In this document: positions 1 to 6,030 of the stretch, in pieces
Layout of the letters: every line of letters starts with the position of its first letter
How positions within the stretch are numbered: the stretch's first letter is position 1
Assembly: GCA_027327845.1 (NCBI GenBank)
Contig: DAHVYC010000008.1
Coordinates: 1-13,959 of the forward strand
Direction: 5' to 3'
DNA length: 13,959 nt
Origin: Candidatus Nomurabacteria bacterium
Lineage (GTDB): Bacteria > Patescibacteriota > Minisyncoccia > Phycocordibacterales > UBA9973
The notes under the pieces: model-generated
Databases searched by the model: none
What the model saw: only the letters and a program-made list of their open reading frames with translations
What the model was told of the DNA's origin: nothing
Made by a program: the position numbers and the translations under genes

Positions 1-1
1 A

Positions 2-718
2 ACTAAAAACGAACTGAAGGACTACACATTCTATTATTGTTCGCATCGCAAACAAGGAACTGAAAATTGTACCCAAAAATCATATATTCCTTTGGAAGAT
101 ATGGAAGACATGATAAAGGAAGAAATTAGCAAATATGCCATTTCAGAAAAATTCAGAGATTGGGCTTTGAGAATTTTGGAAGAAGAACACGCTGATGAAG
201 CAAAAGAACGTGAAGCCATTTATAAAACTCAGTTAAGTTCACTCGAAGTATCACAGAAAGAGCTTGATAGCCTGATAACAATGAGAATGCGTGAACTTAT
301 TGATGATGACCAATACACCTCAAGAAAAAAAGAGTTAAATGAAAAAATAGCCATAATGAAGCAAAAGGTATCTGAGACTCAAAGCAGAGCCCAAGGTTGG
401 CTTCAATATACTGAACAAGTGTTTGATTTTGCACATATGGCAAAAGCGAAGTTTGACAACCCAAAAACAAGTCTTGAAGACAAAAAAGGCATCTTTACCG
501 CACTCGGTTGGAACTACACCATAAAAGACAAAAAACTCTTTATTTCTCAATGTGTTTGGCTAGAACCAATAGCAAAAAAGAAGAAAACCATAGAAAGCGA
601 AATAAGTCGGTTGGAACTAGAAAAAAATCAAAGCCCACAACGACAAAAGGAGGCTTTTGACCTCCTTCGTCCGATGATGCGCGAGCGACGGGACTCGAAC
701 CCGCAACCTCATCCGTGA
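2..718 (+). CDS. Large serine recombinase, C-terminal part (5' truncated by window edge)
   Basis: The reading frame is open from the first bases of the window, so only the C-terminal portion is visible. It opens with a recombinase zinc-ribbon-like stretch (YYCSHR, then a second Cys in TENCTQK, then SYIPLEDMEDMI). A long charged, probably coiled-coil segment follows, and then a short beta-rich stretch ending ISQCVWLEP. This order matches the region after the catalytic domain in large serine recombinases, which catalyse integration and excision of mobile elements. The catalytic resolvase domain would lie outside the window. The final residues (RRDSNPQPHP) and the TGA stop are read from inside the opposing tRNA-Asp gene, a 39-base overlap, which suggests that the element carrying this gene is joined to the tRNA 3' end. 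The family call is fairly sure; activity cannot be judged from this fragment. Confidence 0.75.
   Translation, partial: TKNELKDYTFYYCSHRKQGTENCTQKSYIPLEDMEDMIKEEISKYAISEKFRDWALRILEEEHADEAKEREAIYKTQLSSLEVSQKELDSLITMRMRELIDDDQYTSRKKELNEKIAIMKQKVSETQSRAQGWLQYTEQVFDFAHMAKAKFDNPKTSLEDKKGIFTALGWNYTIKDKKLFISQCVWLEPIAKKKKTIESEISRLELEKNQSPQRQKEAFDLLRPMMRERRDSNPQPHP
647..667 (-). terminator. Hairpin downstream of tRNA-Asp, possible terminator
   Basis: A perfect 7-bp stem (AAGGAGG / CCTCCTT) encloses a 7-base loop. Read on the minus strand it lies 13 bases past the tRNA-Asp 3' end, and the descending arm runs into TTTT, so it may end the tRNA transcript. It sits inside the recombinase reading frame on the other strand. 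Confidence 0.4.
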
Positions 719-754
719 CAGGGATGCGCTCTAACCAAGTTGAGCTACGCCCGC
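680..754 (-). tRNA. tRNA-Asp (anticodon GTC)
   Basis: Read on the minus strand, the 75 bases fold as a full cloverleaf. The acceptor is GCGGGCG / CGCTCGC with one G-U pair, and the D arm is GCTC/GAGC. The anticodon stem CATCC/GGATG carries loop CTGTCAC, giving anticodon GTC, and the T arm holds TTCGAGT. The discriminator base is G, as expected for tRNA-Asp. The 3' CCA is not encoded. The 3' half overlaps the end of the serine recombinase reading frame, which marks it as a likely attachment site. It lies 47 bases downstream of tRNA-Met on the same strand, and the two may be cotranscribed. Confidence 0.95.
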
Positions 755-778
755 ATTTTACCTTTTGAAAAACTACTC

Positions 779-798
779 TGCAAAATTTTTATTTTGCA
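779..798. repeat. Perfect inverted repeat between two tRNA genes
   Basis: TGCAAAAT and ATTTTGCA form a perfect 8-bp stem around TTTT in the spacer between tRNA-Met and tRNA-Asp. No T-run follows on the minus strand, so a processing or spacer structure is more likely than a terminator. Confidence 0.4.
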
Positions 799-801
799 TT
801 G

Positions 802-875
802 TGTCGGCGGGTGGAATCGAACCACCGACCTTGGGCTTATGAGTCCCACGCTCTAACCGTCTGAGCTACGCCGAC
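802..875 (-). tRNA. tRNA-Met (anticodon CAT), elongator-type or tRNA-Ile2
   Basis: On the minus strand 74 bases form a cloverleaf. The acceptor GTCGGCG/CGCCGAC is fully paired, the D arm is GCTC/GAGC, the anticodon loop is CTCATAA, and the T arm is GGTGG-TTCGATT-CCACC. The discriminator is A and no CCA is encoded. The paired 1-72 position argues against an initiator. The anticodon stem TGGGA/GCCCA has an A-G mismatch next to the loop. A CAT anticodon could also belong to an isoleucine tRNA modified to lysidine at C34, which sequence inspection alone does not exclude. Confidence 0.92.
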
Positions 876-884
876 ATAATAGAT

Positions 885-912
885 ACAATAGCATATTCAG
901 CCGTATTTTCAA
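885..912 (-). promoter_or_regulatory. Candidate promoter for tRNA-Met/tRNA-Asp
   Basis: On the minus strand TTGAAA (907-912) and TATTGT (885-890) are separated by 16 bases, placing transcription start close to the tRNA-Met 5' end at 875. The -10 match is only 4 of 6 bases. Confidence 0.35.
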
Positions 913-920
913 ATGAGCCT

Positions 921-1598
921 TTAAATATTTGATACATGCTCTATCGCCCCTAATATTTTATTCCTCAAAGACGTTCCTCTTCTTACTTTAACCCTTAAAA
1001 TACCTTTATAGTTCTTAATATTTTCATTTGAGGCTTTTTTAAGATTTGTCTGTATAAAAGTAGTTTTTGAAAATTGTTCTTCTTTTACACCTAAAAATTT
1101 TACCCAGAAATTTTTTATATCACTTTCATGCTTCCTAAAAAATTCATTTATAGTCAAACGAAATATGAGTGAACCTTTTTCTATCTTCCATAGTTTCAAC
1201 CATTTTAGATAAAAACGTATCATGTACGGATTGCTATTTGTAAATCCAAATTCACCATTCTCATATTTATAACCCTCCCCCCAATACAACCCCAATCCTA
1301 CCATTAAAACATCTCTATCCGACAAAAGACCAAAAATGTCTACACCTTCCTGCTTCTGTAAAATATTTCTTTCTATTCTTTCTTTTCGTTTTAATTCCGA
1401 ATACCTTAAAAGACCTTTAACCGATTTAATTTTTCCTTTTGTTTTTATTTTTCTTATTGCCGATTCAGAAAGAATGATGTCCTTACACCAAAAACTGACT
1501 GTAGATTTATTCACACCTAAACTCTTTACAATGTCATCCAAACTTGTTCCATTTTTCCGCATCTTTTTTGCTGTTTCTTTTATGTAAGGATAATGCAT
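921..1598 (-). CDS. HTH protein with LAGLIDADG-like motif, possible free-standing homing endonuclease
   Basis: The protein has 225 residues. Residues 6-40 look like a helix-turn-helix of resolvase/IS type (NGTSLDDIVKSLGVNKSTVS). Residues 100-110 contain VGLGLYWGEGY, which resembles the LAGLIDADG helix of homing endonucleases, with E108 in the place of the metal-binding acidic residue. The following GFTNSNPYMIRFYLKWL also fits LAGLIDADG-fold proteins. Only one such motif is visible, so the active form would be a dimer. The ATG was chosen because a TATAAT box lies 7 bases upstream. The start is 75 bases from the divergently oriented split tRNA, whose intron is too small to carry its own endonuclease. 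The gene is AT-rich. Alternatively it is a DNA-binding regulator that reuses the fold. The HTH call is good; nuclease activity is inferred. Confidence 0.6.
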   Translation of the reverse strand: MHYPYIKETAKKMRKNGTSLDDIVKSLGVNKSTVSFWCKDIILSESAIRKIKTKGKIKSVKGLLRYSELKRKERIERNILQKQEGVDIFGLLSDRDVLMVGLGLYWGEGYKYENGEFGFTNSNPYMIRFYLKWLKLWKIEKGSLIFRLTINEFFRKHESDIKNFWVKFLGVKEEQFSKTTFIQTNLKKASNENIKNYKGILRVKVRRGTSLRNKILGAIEHVSNI

Positions 1599-1605
1599 AA
1601 GGTAT

Positions 1606-1634
1606 ATTATATATTAAAGTACGTACAAAAACAA
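1606..1634 (-). promoter_or_regulatory. Promoter of the HTH/LAGLIDADG-like gene
   Basis: On the minus strand TTGTTT (1629-1634), a 17-base spacer and a consensus TATAAT (1606-1611) precede the ATG by 7 bases, so the transcript would start at or next to the start codon (leaderless). Confidence 0.55.
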
Positions 1635-1635
1635 C

Positions 1636-1664
1636 TTGCATAAAAAGAAAATATAATATAGAAT
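1636..1664 (+). promoter_or_regulatory. Candidate promoter of the split initiator tRNA
   Basis: TTGCAT (1636-1641), a 17-base spacer and TAGAAT (1659-1664) would start transcription a few bases before the mature tRNA 5' end at 1673. A consensus TATAAT at 1652-1657 is an alternative -10 box. The region is shared with the divergent minus-strand promoter. Confidence 0.4.
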
Positions 1665-1672
1665 GCTTTTAT

Positions 1673-1974
1673 AGCGGGGTAGAGAAGAGGTATCTCGTAA
1701 GGCTCGACATAATGGGCCCCTCAAAAAGAAATTTTTGAGTGTGCATTCGTCAAATTCGGAGGAATCCTATTTATTGTTAGTTAATAAAAAGACAATTCCG
1801 AGCTAAATCCAATATTTTATTGGAAAATGTGTAGAGACTAGATGGCGAACTCCTGACTCTTTTAAGAAAGGAGATAGTATAGTCCAGACCACAAATCTGC
1901 CAGAAGGCGGAGTGGCGAAAGCTATAGTGGTAAAGCATAACCTTAAGACTCACGTTCGATTCGTGACCCCGCAA
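1673..1974 (+). tRNA. Initiator-type tRNA-Met (CAT) interrupted by a group I intron
   Basis: The exons are 1673-1704 and 1936-1974, giving a 71-base tRNA after splicing. The acceptor AGCGGGG/CCCCGCA has six pairs plus an A1xA72 mismatch. The D arm GAGA/TCTC gives an A11:U24 pair. The anticodon stem TAAGG/CCTTA closes a restored loop CT^CATAA. The T arm is TCACG-TTCGATT-CGTGA and the discriminator is A. A mismatched 1-72 pair and a purine at 11 paired with a pyrimidine at 24 are known marks of bacterial initiator tRNA. Two of the three usual G-C pairs of the anticodon stem are present (30:40, 31:39); 29:41 is A-U. CCA is not encoded. General tRNA finders often miss tRNAs broken by group I introns. 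Confidence 0.88.
1705..1935 (+). ncRNA. Group I intron (IC3 type) in the tRNA-Met anticodon loop, between U33 and C34
   Basis: The intron is 231 bases with no internal gene. P1 pairs exon GGCT with GGCC and gives the expected U-G at the splice site; P10 pairs exon CAT with ATG just before it. P2 is CTCAAAAA-GAAA-TTTTTGAG. P3 pairs TTCGTC with GGCGAA, and P4 pairs TCGGA with TCCGA. P5 ends in TTTATT/AATAAA and P6 in TCCAATA/TATTGGA. P7 pairs GACTA (in GTAGAGACTAGATGG) with TAGTC (in TATAGTCC). P8 pairs CTCCT with AGGAG, and P9 is GTGGC-GAAA-GCTAT. The last base, 1935, is G. The core strings TCAAATTCGG, GTAGAGACTAGA and ATAGTCCAG closely resemble the Azoarcus tRNA-Ile intron as I remember it. 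All core helices are intact, so it is likely self-splicing. Confidence 0.9.
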
Positions 1975-2021
1975 CAATAAAATCTTCTTTTACCTTATTA
2001 AGAATAAAGTTCTAGATAAGA

Positions 2022-2639
2022 TTAGATATAATCAAACTCTCGAAAGATATGCTCGTACATGCCTATCACCCTTTTCGCTTCATGCAAAGACAGCTCGAAA
2101 GAGGAACCTTCGTGCGCTATCTTATTCCTTGTATTATGTACCTCCCAGGCGGTACTTAGAGTTTTAAAACTGTCCCTGTCCGCATTTTTTAGCTTATCCC
2201 CCAATGTCTCACCCTTGAATCCAAGACTAGTCAGGAGTTCAAAGAGCATAGCATCAGACTCTATTATCGCCAATTTCCAATCATTCGGATTTTGAGAGAA
2301 AAGATAGTCCAAAATTCTTTTCCATTTTTCGTTTTTAAATACCCCTTCTTTTCTTTGCTTTTCTTCCCGGAGAGATTGATTGTGAGCATATTCTTCTATC
2401 TCATGATGTAAATGGGCATGCTCTTTTTTTCTGATTTCAAACATTCTTATAGTCGTATATATTATTATATATACAAAAAATATAGAAAGTATGGAGGTTA
2501 TTATATACACGATATGAAGCGTATCACCACTAAAGATGTATTTGAAAATTGTCGCTAGATGATCAAAAAGGTACGAAGGGTCCAGAAGTTTTGAACCCAG
2601 TACGGTATCTTTAATGAGTGGATTGGTAGCGGTGTCCAT
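2022..2639 (-). CDS. Membrane-anchored hypothetical protein with C-terminal HEPN-like motif
   Basis: The protein has 205 residues. A single strong membrane helix spans about 43-66, followed by a charged, His-rich linker (about 70-105) and a soluble C-terminal domain. That domain contains WKLAIIESDAMLFELL (121-136), GETLGDKL (143-150) and WEVHNTRNKIAHEGS (165-179). RNKIAH (171-176) has the R-x4-H spacing of HEPN domains, which are found in many RNases and toxin partners. It starts 9 bases after the gatA stop and is probably cotranscribed. I recall similar proteins as widespread in Patescibacteria without a known function. HEPN membership is an inference from one motif in a helical context; ribonuclease activity is not established, and a structural role at the membrane is equally possible. 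Confidence 0.65.
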   Translation of the reverse strand: MDTATNPLIKDTVLGSKLLDPSYLFDHLATIFKYIFSGDTLHIVYIITSILSIFFVYIIIYTTIRMFEIRKKEHAHLHHEIEEYAHNQSLREEKQRKEGVFKNEKWKRILDYLFSQNPNDWKLAIIESDAMLFELLTSLGFKGETLGDKLKNADRDSFKTLSTAWEVHNTRNKIAHEGSSFELSLHEAKRVIGMYEHIFREFDYI

Positions 2640-2648
2640 ATCGTTTAT

Positions 2649-4058
2649 CTAATTATCTCTCAAATCTTTCTCTATGGCAAATAACGAAATATCCGAATCA
2701 AGTGGGCCGGTAAATTCTATCCCAAAAGGGAGTAGAGAGGAAGAGAGCCCTGAAGGTATGGTGATAGACGGCAATCCGGCTAAGTTTGCCGATACTGTGA
2801 AAATATCGGACAAATACATCTGAAGCGGATCTTTTCTGTCTCCAAATTTAAAGGCCGTATTGGGAGAAGTCGGAGTAACTACAAAGTCAACATCCTTAAA
2901 AATATCCTCATATTCCCTTCCTATCGCCCTTCGCACTCTCCATGCCTGATTATAATAAGCATCATAATAGCCATGAGAGAGCACATAAGTTCCTAAGATT
3001 ATTCTTCTTCTGGTTTCCGGACCGAATCCAGCCGATCTGCTTTTTTTGAAGGTATCAAAAACACTTTCCCCTTCTTTGCGAAGTCCGTATCTCATCCCAT
3101 CGAGCCGTGAAAGATTGGTAGAAACTTCCGCCGGCATGATTATATAGTAGACAGGTAAAGAATATTTAAGAAGAGGCATAGATACTTCTTTTACCCTATA
3201 TCCTTTACTTTTCAATTTCTCCAAAGTCTCCTTGAAATTTTTCACCACTTCTTTATCAATACCATCTTTCAAAAAGTCCCTAGGAACTCCTAATGTAATA
3301 TCCTTGGAACTTTTTATTTTTATTTCTTTAGGCAATTCGAAAGATGTCGAATCCATCTCATCCTTACCTGATATGCACTCAAAAATTATCTTTGCCCCAT
3401 CGCAATCTTTTGCAAAAGGTCCTATCTGGTCAAGCGAGGAAGACATGGAGGTGAGACCAGACCGGGAAACAGCGCCATATGTCGGCTTCATACCTACAAT
3501 TCCGCAAAAAGATGCCGGCTGGCGGATAGACCCACCCGTATCGGAACCTAGAGCTCCTAAGGCCATACCGGACGCTACCGCGGCAGCCGAACCACCGGAA
3601 GAACCGCCAGGTACGCGAGAAGGATCCAGCGGATTTCTGGTCGGGCCATAAGCGGAATTTTCAGTAGAAGAACCCATGGCAAATTCATCCATATTTGTCC
3701 TGCCGATTAAGACAGCCCCGGCTTCCTTTAATTTCTTTATCACGAAGGCATCATAGGTAGCCACATAATCTTCAAGCATTTTAGAACCCGAACTTACCTT
3801 TTTGCCTGTTATTAGTATATTATCCTTTACGGCTATCGGTATACCGGTAAGATCAGTCCCCTTACCTTCCTTCATCATCTGGTCCGCAGTTTCCGCCTGT
3901 TTTAAGGCATCGTTGAAAACCTCCCGAAAAACATTCAGTTCTTTATTTTTTTCTTTGATGTTTTTGAGGCAAGCAGAAACAAGCTCGACAGAAGTCAGCT
4001 CTCCTTTCCTCATCATCTCTCCGGCTTTTTTTATTGTAAGTGTTTTTATATCTAACAT
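2649..4058 (-). CDS. gatA: Asp-tRNA(Asn)/Glu-tRNA(Gln) amidotransferase subunit A
   Basis: This 469-residue protein is the amidase subunit of the GatCAB complex. It releases ammonia from glutamine, and GatB uses it to convert Glu-tRNA(Gln) or Asp-tRNA(Asn) to the cognate aminoacyl-tRNA. The amidase signature is intact: GIPIAVKDN with Lys78, GGSSGGSAAA with the cis-Ser at 153, and GSDTGGSIRQPA with Ser177. This is the Lys-Ser-Ser triad with the usual 24-residue spacing between the serines. Downstream family blocks (MKPTYGAVSRSGL, DQIGPFAKD) are present. Length is near the normal 480. The gene follows gatC after a 127-base gap filled by a long inverted repeat. gatB is not in the window. The stop is TAG. 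Confidence 0.97.
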   Translation of the reverse strand: MLDIKTLTIKKAGEMMRKGELTSVELVSACLKNIKEKNKELNVFREVFNDALKQAETADQMMKEGKGTDLTGIPIAVKDNILITGKKVSSGSKMLEDYVATYDAFVIKKLKEAGAVLIGRTNMDEFAMGSSTENSAYGPTRNPLDPSRVPGGSSGGSAAAVASGMALGALGSDTGGSIRQPASFCGIVGMKPTYGAVSRSGLTSMSSSLDQIGPFAKDCDGAKIIFECISGKDEMDSTSFELPKEIKIKSSKDITLGVPRDFLKDGIDKEVVKNFKETLEKLKSKGYRVKEVSMPLLKYSLPVYYIIMPAEVSTNLSRLDGMRYGLRKEGESVFDTFKKSRSAGFGPETRRRIILGTYVLSHGYYDAYYNQAWRVRRAIGREYEDIFKDVDFVVTPTSPNTAFKFGDRKDPLQMYLSDIFTVSANLAGLPSITIPSGLSSSLLPFGIEFTGPLDSDISLFAIEKDLRDN

Positions 4059-4066
4059 GTTTTCTT

Positions 4067-4180
4067 AAAAATCTAAAAATCAAAAATTTTGCCGGTACGG
4101 AAATTTTGAAGCTTAAAATTTCCTGAAATTAGCTCGCCGCCGCTCGCCAAACCCCTTAAAATTTTTATTTTTAGATTTTT
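4067..4180. repeat. Long-armed palindromic element between gatC and gatA
   Basis: Arms 4067-4090 and 4158-4180 are reverse complements apart from one deleted base, and they enclose a 67-base core. The core contains a second perfect dyad, GGAAATTTT (4099-4107) / AAAATTTCC (4115-4123), and a GC-rich stretch around 4131-4156. The layout matches the element at 6031-6139. It fills almost the whole gap and would fold into a stable RNA hairpin in the gatC-gatA transcript. Confidence 0.6.
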
Positions 4181-4185
4181 TTTCA

Positions 4186-4458
4186 TCATAAAATTTTCTT
4201 GACCTTCAAAAACCCATCTTGTGAATCCGGAAACTGTTTTAAAATTAAATCCTTGGAAAATTCTCTTTCTTCCAATTTATCTTCCCGCCACACATTCTTG
4301 CTTCTGTATTCCGCCTCTATGTCCCCCACTTTCACTTCCCCGATTTGCTTTACATAGTCTAAAATACCGTCCAAATCCTTTAAAAGGGACTTTTTTTCAT
4401 CTTCCGTAAGTTCTATTTTCGCCAATTCAGCAAGGTTTTCTATGTCTTTTATGTCCAT
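4186..4458 (-). CDS. gatC: Asp-tRNA(Asn)/Glu-tRNA(Gln) amidotransferase subunit C
   Basis: The 90-residue protein is the small subunit that wraps around and stabilises GatA in the GatCAB complex. The N-terminus MDIKDIENLAELAKIELTE and the following KKSLLKDLDGILDYVKQI are characteristic of GatC, and the length fits the family (about 95). The frame is open further upstream to 4596, but that extension is Ala/Val-rich sequence read from the glycine-rich tail of the preceding gene. The family alignment and a TATACT box 6 bases before this ATG support the start at 4458. The stop is TGA followed by a second TGA. gatA follows downstream. Confidence 0.93.
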   Translation of the reverse strand: MDIKDIENLAELAKIELTEDEKKSLLKDLDGILDYVKQIGEVKVGDIEAEYRSKNVWREDKLEEREFSKDLILKQFPDSQDGFLKVKKIL

Positions 4459-4464
4459 GATTAC

Positions 4465-4470
4465 AGTATA
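4465..4470 (-). promoter_or_regulatory. -10 box of a leaderless gatC promoter
   Basis: TATACT lies exactly 6 bases before the gatC ATG on the minus strand, so transcription would begin at the start codon. The -35 region is AT-rich and has no clear match. Confidence 0.45.
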
Positions 4471-4501
4471 ACAAAATAAAAAATAAATAATAAATCCGTT
4501 T

Positions 4502-5389
4502 TTACCATGATCCAGAAGAACCTCCGCCACCGGACATGCCTCCACCGAAACCGCCGAAACCGCCTCCACCACTGCCTCCGCCGAAACCGCCTCCAAACCA
4601 CCAAGGGGAACGCCTGCCTGAAATTTTCGCTTTTTGATACGCGCGAGAAACTATAAAATCAAAACCAAGTCCGAAAAACACCATCACAACAAACAAGATC
4701 AACGAGAGAACAAACGAGAGCGAGCCAAAAATCCATATGATCCCGCCTATCACGCCCCCGAGCACACCCCCTGCCCACCATGATTTAGACTTGCCTAAAA
4801 CAGATACTAGGAATTGAAATGCAAAAAATATTCCCATCAGAATAAATTCAAAGTTTATCTTAACTCCGCCTCCTTCATTGGGCTGATATCCATCTGGTAC
4901 GATATTCTCCCCGCTCAGAGACTCAATAATCTTATCTACCGCCCCGTTTATACCGGAGAAATAATCTCCGTTCCTGAATGCGGGAGTCATCACATCACTT
5001 TGTATATAGGAAGATGTGAGATCAGTCAGAGATCCTTCCACCCCGTAACCTGTGTGAATGCGCGTTTTTCTTTCGGCTAAAGCTATCAATATCAGCACGC
5101 CGTTGTTTTTATCTTTTTTCCCTATGCCCCATTTAGTGAATATATTTTGAGCTACATTCTCTATCGTATCTCCGTCCAAGGATGGTATAGTGACTACGGC
5201 TATTTCATCGGTGGTATTTTTCTCAAAGTTTGAAAGCTTGTTCTCCAGCTCGTTTATTTCATTCGGCTGCAATATGCCGGCATAATCATTCACAAAGCTT
5301 TTTGGTTTGGCTGGAATATCAAAGGCAAGAACGGATGCCGTACAAGAAAGGAAAAAAATTATAAGTATTGGGAAAAATATTTTTTTCAC
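4502..5389 (-). CDS. TPM-domain (YgcG-like) membrane protein with glycine-rich tail
   Basis: The 295-residue protein has an N-terminal signal peptide (about 1-22, ending SVLA), then a TPM domain (about 28-160) with VNDYAGIL, EIAVVTIPSL and IHTGYGVEGSLTD. After it come a hydrophobic region (about 182-243, probably three membrane helices) and a Gly-rich tail ending SGSW. This architecture is standard for the YgcG/TPM family, which is linked to membrane protein quality control and phosphatase-like folds; the reaction is not known. It follows lemA, a frequent partner of this family. The start is GTG, chosen because it places the MKKIFF signal peptide correctly. A perfect 14-bp dyad lies 12 bases upstream of it. 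Confidence 0.9.
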   Translation of the reverse strand: MKKIFFPILIIFFLSCTASVLAFDIPAKPKSFVNDYAGILQPNEINELENKLSNFEKNTTDEIAVVTIPSLDGDTIENVAQNIFTKWGIGKKDKNNGVLILIALAERKTRIHTGYGVEGSLTDLTSSYIQSDVMTPAFRNGDYFSGINGAVDKIIESLSGENIVPDGYQPNEGGGVKINFEFILMGIFFAFQFLVSVLGKSKSWWAGGVLGGVIGGIIWIFGSLSFVLSLILFVVMVFFGLGFDFIVSRAYQKAKISGRRSPWWFGGGFGGGSGGGGFGGFGGGMSGGGGSSGSW

Positions 5390-5401
5390 CGTTTATTAAT
5401 A

Positions 5402-5433
5402 TCAAAATATCGAGATAATTCTCGATATTTTGA
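5402..5433. repeat. Perfect 14-bp dyad between lemA and the TPM gene
   Basis: TCAAAATATCGAGA (5402-5415) and TCTCGATATTTTGA (5420-5433) are exact reverse complements separated by TAAT. The dyad lies in the 49-base gap just after the lemA stop and before the TPM gene GTG. No T-run follows on the minus strand, so an operator or an RNA hairpin that regulates stability or translation is more likely than a terminator. Confidence 0.7.
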
Positions 5434-5438
5434 ATTGA

Positions 5439-6017
5439 TTATTGAGTAAAGTCTACTTTTGGAACCTCACTTGCCCCTGTCGTGACTTCAAAATACGAGC
5501 GCTCTTTTACTCCAAAAATCGAGGCCAGTACGGAATTCGGAAACATTTTTATACCGGCATTCAAACTTTTAACCAAATCATTATATTTCATTCTCTCTAC
5601 TGCTATCCTATTTTCCGTACCTTCGAGTTCTACAGTCAAATCATGGAAGGATTGCGATGATTTCAATTCAGGATAATTCTCCGCAATAAGAAGGAGTCTG
5701 CCCAGTGAGGATTCCACTTGCCCGGCCGCAACAGCCTTCTCGTCAGTGGTTACTGCTCCTGCATAATGAGTACGCGCTTGCGCTAAATCTCCAAATACTT
5801 TCTGTTCTTGCTTGGTTATGCCTTTCACGGTACTTTCAACATTCGGAATCAAATCAAAACGTCTTTGCAGCTGACTCTCTACTTGAGCCCATTGCCCGGT
5901 AATAGCTTCGTTCTGATTTACAAAAGTATTATATTTACGCACAGCCCAAGATACTACCAAAATCACAATTACGAGCACTATTATAAGCACTTTATTTTTC
6001 TGCCAAAAATTTTGCAT
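5439..6017 (-). CDS. lemA: LemA family protein
   Basis: The 192-residue protein has one N-terminal membrane helix (about 9-26) and a helical domain outside or beneath the membrane. The family blocks are present: YNTFVNQNEAITGQWAQVE, QLQRRFDLIPNVESTVKGI, ENYPELKSSQSFHDL, ELEGTENRIAVERMKYN, MFPNSVLASIFGV and SYFEV. The length is typical. LemA function in bacteria is not firmly known; pairing with TPM-domain proteins is common and is seen here, with the TPM gene 49 bases downstream. The gene is separated from secF by a 140-base gap holding a long inverted repeat. A TATATA box 5 bases before the ATG could provide its own start, but it is weak. Confidence 0.95.
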   Translation of the reverse strand: MQNFWQKNKVLIIVLVIVILVVSWAVRKYNTFVNQNEAITGQWAQVESQLQRRFDLIPNVESTVKGITKQEQKVFGDLAQARTHYAGAVTTDEKAVAAGQVESSLGRLLLIAENYPELKSSQSFHDLTVELEGTENRIAVERMKYNDLVKSLNAGIKMFPNSVLASIFGVKERSYFEVTTGASEVPKVDFTQ

Positions 6018-6030
6018 ATTTTTATATATA

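Noticed and set aside
1777..1977. Minus-strand open frame across the tRNA and intron
   Set aside because: It overlaps the intron core and tRNA 3' exon, has no recognisable protein features and is explained by the RNA gene.
1993..2009. CCTTATT/AATAAAG hairpin as a terminator between the split tRNA and the 205-residue gene
   Set aside because: The stem is AT-rich with a wobble pair and no T-run follows on either strand; too weak to call.
3232..3651. Open frames on the + strand opposite gatA, secD, TPM and the kinase gene
   Set aside because: They are antisense to strongly recognised genes and show no domain or composition of their own.
4059..4185. gatC-gatA gap as a riboswitch or T-box
   Set aside because: No T-box or known riboswitch motif is visible; the nested inverted repeats account for the structure.
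4186..4596. Longer gatC starting at 4596
   Set aside because: The extra 46 residues are Ala/Val/Glu-rich and come from the glycine-codon tail of the TPM gene in another frame; GatC homology begins at the ATG at 4458.
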